DNA of 64,000 bases from Roseibium polysiphoniae (GTDB lineage Bacteria; Pseudomonadota; Alphaproteobacteria; Rhizobiales; Stappiaceae). Within the stretch, counting starts at the first letter, position 1; each line of letters starts with the position of its first letter. Made by a program: the position numbers and the translations under genes. Location: NCBI RefSeq assembly GCF_014842925.1, contig NZ_JACYXJ010000001.1, forward strand, positions 1 to 64,000, read 5' to 3'. The notes beneath the pieces were generated by a model. The model made no database searches, had not been told where the DNA came from, and worked only from the letters and a program-made list of their open reading frames with translations. Positions 1 to 6,463 of this stretch are shown in pieces.

Positions 1-64
1 CACCCGCCTCATGCTCGGCGAGGATCCCGATGATCTGCTCGTCCGTGAATCTTGTTCGCTTCAT
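1..64 (-). CDS. IS3-family transposase OrfA, N-terminal fragment (runs off window)
   Basis: The first 21 codons read MKRTRFTDEQIIGILAEHEA and onward. This is the standard start of the HTH-containing OrfA of IS3-family elements, which binds the terminal repeats and is joined to OrfB by frameshifting. Only the start of the helix-turn-helix region is visible. The ATG is at 64-62 and the frame stays open to the window edge. Confidence 0.8.
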   Translation of the reverse strand, partial: MKRTRFTDEQIIGILAEHEAG

Positions 65-127
65 TGTCCGTCCTCAAATTGGGTCGGACTCTAATCGACA
101 GTGGAGGAAAAATCCCGTGGCAGGTCA
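1..127 (-). mobile_element. IS3-family insertion sequence, 5' end (cut by window edge)
   Basis: Read leftward, the segment begins with a terminus TGACCTGCCACGGGATTTTT, has a 63-nt leader and then enters a transposase OrfA frame. A TGACCTGCC-type end followed closely by orfA is typical of IS3-family elements of the IS407 kind. The outer end is placed at 127. The rest of the element lies beyond the window, so length, intactness and target duplication cannot be judged. Confidence 0.75.
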
Positions 128-182
128 GCCGTTATCCAAGCTTTCGGAGTTTGAGAAAGAGTGGTTAAAGCAGGCTTTATAG
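128..182 (+). pseudogene. possible 3' remnant of a gene cut by the IS element
   Basis: Immediately outside the IS end a short plus-strand frame encodes about 17 residues (PLSKLSEFEKEWLKQAL) and stops at TAG 180-182. The composition looks like a genuine amphipathic C-terminal helix, so it may be the tail of a gene interrupted by the insertion. It is too short to identify and could be chance. Confidence 0.2.
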
Positions 183-275
183 AGCAGTTCAGTGATTACA
201 ATTGAGTTTAGTGTCAATTCTTGATTATGGGCAGGGGGCAGCGCTGCTGAATTTTTGAAATGTTTTCACACCGTC

Positions 276-839
276 TCACAGGTGGATTTGGGTGGACTCT
301 TCGCGCTCTTGCCGCGGTTTCCGCTCGATCGTGACAGGGTCGATTTCTTCCATGGTCAGCTGTGCATTCACCCGCCGGGCGGCCGGGCCAGAGCGGAACC
401 ATTTCGACGCAGCGGCCATGTTGAACCGCGGACGCCGGCGGCCTGTCTGGGGCTTGTAGGCCTCGGTCACGACCTCGACGATCTCGTCGATCCGATAAAG
501 ACCGCCGGCGACCGGGAGAGGCATTTTGCGCTGCTGGAGCGCCTGCCGCTGCACCTCGAGCTTCTCGGCCACATCCGCCAGGCTCACCAGGTCCGGACGA
601 ACCTCGCGCAAAGTGGTGCCTTCGGGCAGGGCCTTGATCAGTGCCCTTGCGGCCTCAAGCATCACGTTCTCCGCGTCATCGCCTTCGGCCTCCAGCTCAA
701 CGGCCAGCAAACCGGCCGTGCCGGAGCCGACCAGAGCGTCCTCGAACCCGGCCTCGAAGATGGCGTTGGACAAGGCAAAGGCATCATGGTCCCCGTCAGG
801 GAGCGCAAAAACCAGTTCGAATTCAAAGTCCTCAGCCAT
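276..839 (-). CDS. hypothetical protein, probable DNA-binding partner of the upstream Cys-rich small protein
   Basis: About 187 residues starting at MAEDFEFELVF. The N-terminal 90 residues are acidic and resemble the compact alpha/beta fold of small TA-linked proteins (FELVFALPDGD, then EDALVGSGTAGLLAVE). The middle (about 95-125, VSLADVAEKLEVQRQALQQR) looks like a winged-helix or HTH segment. The first ATG in the longer frame is nine codons upstream; ATG 839 is chosen because it overlaps the stop of the preceding gene by 8 nt, which implies translational coupling. The pairing of such a protein with the 89-residue protein recurs in proteobacterial genomes as far as I recall. A toxin-antitoxin role is a guess. 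Confidence 0.6.
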   Translation of the reverse strand: MAEDFEFELVFALPDGDHDAFALSNAIFEAGFEDALVGSGTAGLLAVELEAEGDDAENVMLEAARALIKALPEGTTLREVRPDLVSLADVAEKLEVQRQALQQRKMPLPVAGGLYRIDEIVEVVTEAYKPQTGRRRPRFNMAAASKWFRSGPAARRVNAQLTMEEIDPVTIERKPRQEREESTQIHL

Positions 840-1101
840 TGGGATGTCCTTCGTTCTTCTTCTCAAGCTTCACGCAGGTGAGGGCCTTCTGGCGGAGCTT
901 TTTGGCATGCTGCTGAGGGTTTTTCGGCGTCGACCAGACCGACATCTGGCAAAACGCTCCACAACGACAGTCCTGATCATTCGCCGGGCACCGCAGAATG
1001 CCCCAGCAATGCCCCTTGCCCTCGATCAGTTTCCATCCGAGCTTTTCCAGCTCCTGAAGAACGCTCTCGATTTCCTTCGAAGGGTGCTTCTTTCTAGGCA
1101 A
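832..1101 (-). CDS. small Cys-rich hypothetical protein, HicA-like candidate
   Basis: An 89-residue basic protein with a compact motif set: KGHCWGILRCP (residues 29-39), a DCRCGAFC cluster (about 44-51) and WSTPKNPQQHAKKLR (about 56-70). A widespread unnamed family carries the same GHxWG, CRCGxFC and WSTPKNP signatures. The basic N-terminus with alternating helix and strand resembles HicA-sized RNA-binding proteins, but no catalytic residue is established. It is the first gene of an overlapping two-gene unit. No good upstream promoter was recognised. An AT-rich stretch (1100-1145) precedes it. Confidence 0.65.
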   Translation of the reverse strand: MPRKKHPSKEIESVLQELEKLGWKLIEGKGHCWGILRCPANDQDCRCGAFCQMSVWSTPKNPQQHAKKLRQKALTCVKLEKKNEGHPNG

Positions 1102-1252
1102 AATATAGCCCGCCCTTTTAAATTGTCAATCGACAAGATAAGGCATCAATATGCTCGACGGCATTGGACCATAAGAACGGGCGTGATGTCATGCTGCCTT
1201 TGCCGCTGCGCAATCGGCGCGTGTTGGCAGCACATAAGTTCACGCCCTTGTT

Positions 1253-1843
1253 CTACACGTCTGCGTCGTCCGGCGCAGGCTTCGTTCCAGGGGCGCGGCC
1301 ACCCAGCGCGTTGCGCAGGTTCCGGCTGTTGGTGAAAAGCTGTTCGGCGTGGTCTGCGCCGATTTCTCCGATGACGATCTGGTCGATCTGGTCCCAGACG
1401 GCAAACACCCTGGTCAGCAGGTCTTGCCCCTTGGCAGTCAGCAGAAGGATGCTGGTGCGCCGGTCGTCCGGGTCGCTGTGAACCTCGATGAAGCCGTTGT
1501 TGATCAAACGCTTGGTCATCTGGCTCATGCTTGCGGGCGTGACATTAAACTGGTCGGCCAGCTGTCTTTGCGAAGCCTTGCCCATGCGGTTGAGGGCGTG
1601 AAGTACCCGCGCCTGACCCGTGTGCAGGCCGAGCGGTTTCAGCAACACGCGCAGACGCTCGTCCAGGAGATGCGCGCAGTGTGCCAGCAGCAGGAACCCC
1701 GGACCCTTCTTGCCCGAGCGCTGCCAGCCCGGCGCGTCGCGATCCGAAGCTTGCCCATCTGAATCTGACTGGCTCGACTCCGGCCCGTCTGAATCCGGCC
1801 CATCTGAATCAGGAAGATCTGAACCTTGCTCCATTGCATCCAT
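1253..1843 (-). CDS. MarR-family transcriptional regulator with acidic repeat N-terminus
   Basis: 196 residues. Residues 1-45 are a low-complexity Ser-Asp-Gly-Pro segment built from repeated SDGPD/E units. The MarR fold follows (about 50-185): HALNRMGKASQRQLADQF and TPASMSQMTKRLINNGFIEV form the recognition helix region, and DPDDRRTSILLLTAKG the wing. It ends NLRNALGGRAPGTKP, close to the end of the MarR at 4805-5269, so the two are paralogues. It is divergent from the YHYH gene at 1976, with an operator-like inverted repeat just upstream of its start, so it likely regulates itself and that gene. A start at the third-codon-later ATG (MEQG) is equally possible. Confidence 0.85.
   Translation of the reverse strand: MDAMEQGSDLPDSDGPDSDGPESSQSDSDGQASDRDAPGWQRSGKKGPGFLLLAHCAHLLDERLRVLLKPLGLHTGQARVLHALNRMGKASQRQLADQFNVTPASMSQMTKRLINNGFIEVHSDPDDRRTSILLLTAKGQDLLTRVFAVWDQIDQIVIGEIGADHAEQLFTNSRNLRNALGGRAPGTKPAPDDADV
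1755..1826 (+). repeat. short imperfect tandem repeat coding the acidic MarR N-terminus
   Basis: A unit of about 15 bp (GGCCCRTCTGAATC plus one base) recurs around 1755, 1785 and 1800, with partial copies on either side. On the minus strand it encodes SDGPD/SDGPE repeats. Such units can expand or contract by slippage. Confidence 0.55.
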
Positions 1844-1847
1844 GTGG

Positions 1848-1859
1848 TTAGGGTCCTAA
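1848..1859. promoter_or_regulatory. candidate MarR operator
   Basis: Inverted repeat TTAGGGTCCTAA (TTAGG, 2-nt centre, CCTAA) lies 5 bp upstream of the marR start and in the divergent gap before the YHYH gene. The same geometry, TTAATATACTAA, occurs at 5278-5289 in front of the paralogous MarR. Position and reuse support an operator; binding is inferred. Confidence 0.5.
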
Positions 1860-1975
1860 TTAAATTGACATGAAGCTGTTGTAGGGGCTGTGTGCGGGCG
1901 GCGCAATGCCGAGACCGCGCGTGACACAGCATCTGCCAAAATCCCAGGTTCTGCCAAATCGAGGAGACCAACCGC

Positions 1976-3181
1976 ATGCCCCTGATCCCGTCGCTGCTCA
2001 GACAGACGGACGCCCCGTACAAGACCCTGATGCTGTCTGCCGCCTGCGGACTGGCCCTGTCGACAAGCGCCTTTGGACACGCCGGTGCGCATTCGGTCGA
2101 AAAGGCCGCCCTTGCCGCGCCGAGCGAAGTCGTGGACTGCACGCTGGAGAATGGCGAGGCGGCGCAATGCGCCAAATATGTCGTGAAATATCTGCCCGAC
2201 AGCCTCGAGATCGGGCCCTTCTGCCCGGCGACGCTGGACGATGAGGGCGGCATTTGGAACTGGGATGGCGACGAGGTCGGACTGTACCGGATCGACGGCG
2301 ATTTTCTGAAGATGCTGGACGCCCAGGGCTACACGTTTTTCAACGAGGCCGGTGAGGTCTATTCCTTCGACATTCGGATCGAGGGACCGACCGAGCCCAA
2401 CGAGTGCATATCCGGTTCGGTGGATACGGACGTCGAGATGACGGTTCTCATTCCGGTCACCCCGGTGATGGCGGAGGAGCCGGCCATGCTTGGAACGGTC
2501 TCGAAGATCGGGATCGGGCTTGATGGCGTGCCGATCTTTGCCGACGCGCCCTCCGTGCTGGACACCGGTCACATGCCGGCGCTCGACACCTGCGGTGGCC
2601 ACGTCGACCCGGGTGGATGGTATCACTGGCACGCCACCGCCACGGATGTGAACGCGCTCTTTGAGAAGGAAGGTGTCGACGCGGATTGTGTCAATGTCGA
2701 GCAGGATCAGACGGCCCAGTTCGGCTATGCCTTCGACGGGTTTGCCATGTATGGCTCGCGCGAACACGATGGCTCTGTGCCGAGGGGCCTGGACGAATGC
2801 GGCGGACATGTCGGTCTCACCGAGGAGGGCAGCGAGCCGGTGTATCACTACCACGCCAGCGAGAGCTTCCCCAATCTGCCGGCCTGTCTGGTCGGGGTCG
2901 TGGCACAGGAGAATTTTTCCACGACCGCAAGCAACGGCATCGGCTCCGCCTCGGCGCCCGGCGGACCTGGAGGTCCCGGACCCGATGGCGCAGGTGGGCC
3001 TGGTCGACCGGGTGGCCCTGACTTTGACGCGGTGGCCAAGACCCTGGGCGTGGATGCCGATCTGCTGCGCCGGACATTGATCGAAGCCGGTGGCCCGCGT
3101 GCGGATCTCAGCGAGGTTGCCGGCAAACTCGGCGTCACGGTCGACGCCCTTCAGGCAGCGCTGCCCCGGCCAGGTCGCTAG
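1976..3181 (+). CDS. secreted YHYH-domain protein with C-terminal Gly/Pro linker and tandem helical repeats
   Basis: 401 residues. Residues 1-35 form a plausible signal sequence (CGLALSTSAFGHAGA). The body matches the YHYH family: DTCGGHVDPGGWYHWHA (about 203-219), FAFDGFAMYG-type segment (about 248-257, here YAFDGFAMYG) and a VYHYHASESFP motif (about 286-296). Residues about 325-350 are a collagen-like Gly-Pro stretch. Two similar helical units end the protein, DFDAVAKTLGVDADLLRRTL and ADLSEVAGKLGVTVDALQAA. YHYH proteins are exported; their function is unresolved, with metal binding through the His motifs a reasonable guess. Alternative in-frame starts exist near 2029. A paralogue lies at 5346. 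Confidence 0.8.
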   Translation: MPLIPSLLRQTDAPYKTLMLSAACGLALSTSAFGHAGAHSVEKAALAAPSEVVDCTLENGEAAQCAKYVVKYLPDSLEIGPFCPATLDDEGGIWNWDGDEVGLYRIDGDFLKMLDAQGYTFFNEAGEVYSFDIRIEGPTEPNECISGSVDTDVEMTVLIPVTPVMAEEPAMLGTVSKIGIGLDGVPIFADAPSVLDTGHMPALDTCGGHVDPGGWYHWHATATDVNALFEKEGVDADCVNVEQDQTAQFGYAFDGFAMYGSREHDGSVPRGLDECGGHVGLTEEGSEPVYHYHASESFPNLPACLVGVVAQENFSTTASNGIGSASAPGGPGGPGPDGAGGPGRPGGPDFDAVAKTLGVDADLLRRTLIEAGGPRADLSEVAGKLGVTVDALQAALPRPGR

Positions 3182-3210
3182 GGACGGAAAGGCGCCAGCG
3201 CGTTTCGCAC

Positions 3211-3253
3211 TCAGCCCTCAGTCGGCGTCTTTAGGCGCTGACTTGAGGGCTGA
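3211..3253. terminator. hairpin downstream of the first YHYH gene
   Basis: TCAGCCCTCAGTC (3211-3223) pairs with GACTTGAGGGCTGA (3240-3253) with a single bulge. The arm is 30 nt past the YHYH stop. It lacks a T-tract and runs into a G-rich stretch, so it may be a mRNA 3'-end stabiliser rather than an intrinsic terminator. Confidence 0.45.
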
Positions 3254-3284
3254 CTGGGGGGCTGTTTGGGGGGGGGTGTTTGGG
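3247..3284 (+). other. putative G-quadruplex motif
   Basis: Four G-runs of 3, 6, 9 and 3 bases are separated by loops of 6, 6 and 5 bases, which satisfies the usual G3+N1-7 pattern. It sits between two convergent gene ends, beside the 31-bp repeat at 3290. Such a nine-G run is also a slippage or breakage hot spot. Confidence 0.5.
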
Positions 3285-3289
3285 AGTGA

Positions 3290-3320
3290 CGTGACGGTCC
3301 GTTCCGGGGATCTTGCCGCC
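3290..3320 (+). repeat. 31-bp direct repeat, left copy (scar of a MarR 3' end)
   Basis: Identical over 31 bp to 4828-4858. On the minus strand it encodes GGKIPGTDRH, the end of the MarR protein at 4805-5269, but here no MarR gene is attached. The two copies bracket the cytochrome b561/ABM/MarR cassette. Confidence 0.8.
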
Positions 3321-3340
3321 AATGTCTGAACACTGAGTTC

Positions 3341-3889
3341 TTAACCTGTGTCACTGCGGCGAAACCAGATTCGAGTGATCGGCAGGTCCCTTCTGATGAG
3401 ATGGTGATACACAGCCGCGCCAGTATGGACCAGCAGCAACACCACCAAGACCCTTGCGCCGACTCCATGAAGTATCCGCGGCGGATAGGTCGAGAATTCG
3501 GGCAATTGACCGGACACTCCAAAGAGGATGATGGAATTGGCACCTGACATGACAAGCAGCCCAATGCCGCTTAAGGACAGAACAGCAATCAAGACGTAAA
3601 AGAGCTGGTGGACGGCGCTTGCGCTCGCATGTTGCCACCTCGGTGTGCCCGCAACAGGTTTGGGCTTTTGGTCTGCGAAGCTCCACCAGCAGATACGGAG
3701 CACGGTCAGTGCGAGAATGGCGATGCCAAGCGGGGCATGGATGCTCAAAATCTGTAACTTCGCGCCGGGGTCGGCCGTGTTGCCCGCACGAAAACCGGAC
3801 ACCAGCAAGGCAATGATCAAAAGCGCGCTGAGCCAATGTATTGTAACCGCAACCAATCCATAGCGGCTTGGGGTACTCTTTATGGACAT
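3341..3889 (-). CDS. cytochrome b561-family membrane protein
   Basis: 182 residues with four predicted membrane helices. His ligands expected for two b-hemes are visible: H18 in VTIHWLSALL, H51 in LSIHAPLG, and H141 and H155 in the LHGVGARVLVVLLLVH segment, the helix arrangement of the CybB/b561 family. These proteins pass electrons between quinol and periplasmic acceptors. The gene is 10 bp downstream of the ABM-fold gene in the same direction, and the pair is divergent from a MarR regulator. Its codon usage is AT-richer than that of the flanking YHYH modules, which fits acquisition as part of a cassette. Confidence 0.85.
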   Translation of the reverse strand: MSIKSTPSRYGLVAVTIHWLSALLIIALLVSGFRAGNTADPGAKLQILSIHAPLGIAILALTVLRICWWSFADQKPKPVAGTPRWQHASASAVHQLFYVLIAVLSLSGIGLLVMSGANSIILFGVSGQLPEFSTYPPRILHGVGARVLVVLLLVHTGAAVYHHLIRRDLPITRIWFRRSDTG

Positions 3890-3899
3890 TTTCTGACCC

Positions 3900-4265
3900 T
3901 CAATCCGATCTTACAATCGAGTAGAGCGCAGGTGAGGGAACCACCCCGTCGACGCGCTCGATTCCACTTTCCTGCGACAGTGCGAGATGGGCCTTCTTGA
4001 AGGCATCCGCGCTTTCCCATTTTGCGATATTGATCAGCTGGAACTTCGCATCTGGCGTGATTGCCTGATGCAGCGCTGTGGAAATATAGCCGGGTTGCTT
4101 CTTCATGAATTCGGCGGCCTGCTCCCAAAACGAAATCGCCTCGTCTTCCTTGCCGACTGGCACGACGAAGGCATTGATCAGCGTTACGGCTTCTTCGTTG
4201 GCGGCAAATGCCGGATTGCTGGTGAATAGAAGGGCTGTCACGGCAGCCAGGGCGGATTTTCTCAT
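3900..4265 (-). CDS. secreted antibiotic-biosynthesis-monooxygenase (ABM) fold protein
   Basis: 121 residues. Residues 1-22 are a clean signal peptide (ALAAVTALLFTSNPAFAA). The mature part has the ferredoxin-like ABM pattern: VTLINAFVVPVGKEDEAISF, then FMKKQPGYISTALHQA and INIAKWESADAFKKAH. ABM-fold proteins act as cofactor-free monooxygenases or heme/quinone-handling proteins; a periplasmic location is unusual. It heads an operon with cytochrome b561, so a role in quinone or reactive-compound handling in the periplasm is inferred. The start ATG follows a TTTTTCCTCAG leader with no strong Shine-Dalgarno site. Confidence 0.75.
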   Translation of the reverse strand: MRKSALAAVTALLFTSNPAFAANEEAVTLINAFVVPVGKEDEAISFWEQAAEFMKKQPGYISTALHQAITPDAKFQLINIAKWESADAFKKAHLALSQESGIERVDGVVPSPALYSIVRSD

Positions 4266-4308
4266 GAAATTTTTCCTCAGAGAGATATTGATAGCAAGCT
4301 ATATATAA

Positions 4309-4328
4309 TTGCATAGCATGCTATGCAA
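4309..4328. promoter_or_regulatory. perfect 20-bp palindrome, candidate MarR operator
   Basis: TTGCATAGCATGCTATGCAA is a perfect dyad lying between the divergent ABM/b561 operon and marR. An imperfect copy, ATAGCAAGCTAT, lies at 4291-4302. Two such sites in a short divergent gap fit autoregulation by the adjacent MarR and control of the b561 operon. Confidence 0.7.
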
Positions 4329-4343
4329 ATGGTAGCGTCTGTC

Positions 4344-4775
4344 ATGCTTTTCGATAAAGAAGACTCAGCGGGTTATCTGATCAATCACTTGGCGCGCTTG
4401 TTCGCTCGGGAACTCCAGGATCGTATCCAGCCCTTGGGCATCGCAACCGGGCAGTTTCCCATTCTTCTCGAACTATGGAATGGGGATGGCCTCACGCAAC
4501 GCGAGTTGTTGGGTGAAATCGACGTTGAACAGGCGACGCTTGCGAACACGCTCACCCGCATGGAGCGCGATGGACTGATCAAGCGCACCAAACATCCACA
4601 AGATGCCAGGGCCCAGCAAATCTGGCTGACAGACAAAACGAAGGCCATCAAGGCTGATGCCTATCGCGCCGCACTTGAAACCAATCAAGAAGCGTTGGCT
4701 ATGTTAAGTGAGAGCGAGAAGGTGATCTTCTTGGGGCTGATACAGAAGGTCATAGGTACCATGCGGTCGGAATGA
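4344..4775 (+). CDS. MarR-family transcriptional regulator
   Basis: 143 residues from MLFDKEDSAGYL. The fold is typical: LINHLARLFARELQDRIQPL dimerisation helix, then GLTQRELLGEIDVEQATLANTL (helix 3 and recognition helix) and the wing GLIKRTKHPQDARAQQIWLT. An upstream in-frame ATG at 4323 lies inside the 20-bp palindrome, so ATG 4344 is preferred. The gene is divergent from the ABM/cytochrome b561 pair and is the probable regulator of it. MarR proteins of this type release DNA on binding phenolic or oxidised ligands; the ligand is unknown. Confidence 0.85.
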   Translation: MLFDKEDSAGYLINHLARLFARELQDRIQPLGIATGQFPILLELWNGDGLTQRELLGEIDVEQATLANTLTRMERDGLIKRTKHPQDARAQQIWLTDKTKAIKADAYRAALETNQEALAMLSESEKVIFLGLIQKVIGTMRSE

Positions 4776-4804
4776 CGGCGGAGCTCAAAGCTCCATTCCG
4801 CCGC

Positions 4805-5269
4805 TTAGACCTCTTCGCCGGAAGCAGCGTGACGGTCCGTTCCGGGGATCTTGCCGCCCAGGCCATTTCGGAGCTGGCGGGCGAGGGTGAAGAACGCCGG
4901 TGCATCGTCGCCCAAAACCGCCTTGATGACCGCATCCACCTCCGACCAGGCGATGACGATCCCGTTCAGCAGGGCGCGGCCGCTGTCGGTCAGCTCCAGG
5001 ATGTTGCTCCGTCGTGAGGCCGGGTCAACAGAGCGGGTGAGATAGCCTGCCGCCAGCAGCCGTTCGGTCATGGTGCTCATGCTGGCGGCGGTGACGCCGA
5101 AGGTCGCAGCCAGCTCCACCTGGGACACAGGCCCCATGCGGCTCATGGCTTCCAGCACCAGCGCCTGACGCGGCTGAACCCCCAAAGGCGCCAGCTTCTT
5201 GCGCAGTTCCGTCTCGACGAGATTGGCGCTGTGCAGCAGTCCGTGAAAATCGATCTGATCAACTTGCAT
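4805..5269 (-). CDS. MarR-family transcriptional regulator (paralogue of 1253-1843)
   Basis: 154 residues from MQVDQIDFHGLLHSANLVE. The winged helix is at about 45-110: SRMGPVSQVELAATFGVTAA, MSTMTERLLAAGYLTRSVD, wing PASRRSNILELTDSG. The C-terminus RQLRNGLGGKIPGTDRH matches the end of the first MarR. A long upstream extension of the frame is rejected because it overlaps the divergent promoter and is Pro/Ala/Arg-rich noise. ATG 5269 sits beside an operator-like dyad at 5278. The gene is divergent from the second YHYH gene. Its 3' end contains the right copy of the 31-bp repeat. Confidence 0.85.
   Translation of the reverse strand: MQVDQIDFHGLLHSANLVETELRKKLAPLGVQPRQALVLEAMSRMGPVSQVELAATFGVTAASMSTMTERLLAAGYLTRSVDPASRRSNILELTDSGRALLNGIVIAWSEVDAVIKAVLGDDAPAFFTLARQLRNGLGGKIPGTDRHAASGEEV
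4828..4858 (+). repeat. 31-bp direct repeat, right copy (inside the MarR 3' end)
   Basis: This copy lies within the coding sequence of the MarR at 4805-5269 and encodes its GGKIPGTDRHA region. The other copy, at 3290-3320, has no gene attached. Together they bracket about 1.5 kb. Confidence 0.8.
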
Positions 5270-5277
5270 GATGATTG

Positions 5278-5289
5278 TTAATATACTAA
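5278..5289. promoter_or_regulatory. candidate MarR operator
   Basis: TTAATATACTAA lies 9 bp upstream of the marR start and about 57 bp before the YHYH start. It matches the TTA(R)-N-(Y)TAA geometry of the site at 1848-1859, which stands at the same place in the paralogous module. Confidence 0.45.
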
Positions 5290-5345
5290 GTGTTTTCGCG
5301 CAACAAGTCGGGGGCGACCATTGCAAACACATTGAGGGGACCCTC

Positions 5346-6395
5346 ATGCGCTTGAATTCGGCCGAAATCCACAGATCTGCGAAGGCTGTTGGCCTGCTCT
5401 CCACCCTCGCGGCCCTTGCCCTTGCCGGGCCCGCCGCCGCCCACGGAGAGCATCCCACCGACACCGACCTTGCCCGTGTCGCCAGCTTCTTTTCCGGCGC
5501 GCAAATCGTCGAGGGGCCGACCAAGGTTGATTGCACCCTGTCGGAAGGGGCAAAGACCACCTGCTTCTCCATCACCGTCCGTCCCGATCCGAAGGATTAC
5601 ACGCCGGGTCCCTGGTGTCCGACGAACATCTCCCAAGGCGCTGAGGCAGGCGGCATCTGGTTCCTGGACGGCAAGGCGGTCGATGTTGATGGCGACTTCA
5701 TCACGCGGCTGGCAGAGGTCTATGGCGATTCCAAATGGAAGCTCTACGATCCGGAAACCGGCGACGTGCGCTACACCGGCACCCTTGAGGCCTGCGAGGC
5801 GGCCGCCCGGCCGGATGTTGATCCGCAGTACCAAAACCACTGTGTCCAGTGCCTGCCGGAGTATATGCCCGAAGAGGCTTCGGTGACCTATGTCATCCCG
5901 CTGGAGCCCGTGCCCAGCACCAGGCAACAGCCGACCCAGCGTGGTGGCTCGGGCGTCGCCTCAAATGGGGTGCGCCTCGATGGACCTGCTCCGCTGGATG
6001 CCATCCTGGGTGCACATACCATCGCGCCGTTTGATGACTGCGGCGGCCATGTGAACCTGCATGTCGGCTATCATTATCATGCGGTGACCGATTGCCTGTC
6101 GCCGGGTGCTACGACGCTGAACAGGGCAGACCCTGAGGCCGTGGAAGCCCATGGCGGGCAGATCGGCATTGCCATGGACGGCCATGCAATCTTTCCGCAT
6201 CTGATGGCAGATGGCACCGAGCCGGAAGGCCTGGATGCCTGTTACGGCCGTGAAGGTGAGGGGCTGCCCTATCACTATCACGTCGGCTCTGCCGGTTCGA
6301 ACCAGATCCTCGGGTGCCTGGCGGCCCAGACTGGCTGTGTCCTGCCCGAAAGCGGCATGGCCTGCGACGCCAGCCGCCGTCCTCCGCGGCCCTGA
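5346..6395 (+). CDS. secreted YHYH-domain protein (second copy)
   Basis: 349 residues from MRLNSAEIHRSAKAVG, with AGGGGACCCTC placed as ribosome site before ATG 5346. Residues 1-35 form a signal peptide (TLAALALAGPAAAHGEH). The body has the Cys pairs and His motifs of the family: FDDCGGHVNLHVGYHYHAV, IAMDGHAIFPHLM and GLPYHYHVGS. It is paralogous to 1976-3181 but lacks the Gly/Pro linker and C-terminal repeats. The MarR upstream and the small secreted protein downstream (69 nt) suggest a single exported system. The biochemical role is unknown. Confidence 0.8.
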   Translation: MRLNSAEIHRSAKAVGLLSTLAALALAGPAAAHGEHPTDTDLARVASFFSGAQIVEGPTKVDCTLSEGAKTTCFSITVRPDPKDYTPGPWCPTNISQGAEAGGIWFLDGKAVDVDGDFITRLAEVYGDSKWKLYDPETGDVRYTGTLEACEAAARPDVDPQYQNHCVQCLPEYMPEEASVTYVIPLEPVPSTRQQPTQRGGSGVASNGVRLDGPAPLDAILGAHTIAPFDDCGGHVNLHVGYHYHAVTDCLSPGATTLNRADPEAVEAHGGQIGIAMDGHAIFPHLMADGTEPEGLDACYGREGEGLPYHYHVGSAGSNQILGCLAAQTGCVLPESGMACDASRRPPRP

Positions 6396-6463
6396 GGTCA
6401 CGGCGCCCGCTTGCGGGCAAACTCCCCCAAAACTGAACCTGAAGCTTAAACAAGAGAGTTCAA

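Noticed and set aside
5270..5575. N-terminal extension of the MarR protein (102 residues)
   Set aside because: It would cross the divergent promoter and overlap the YHYH signal peptide on the other strand. The text is low-complexity noise.
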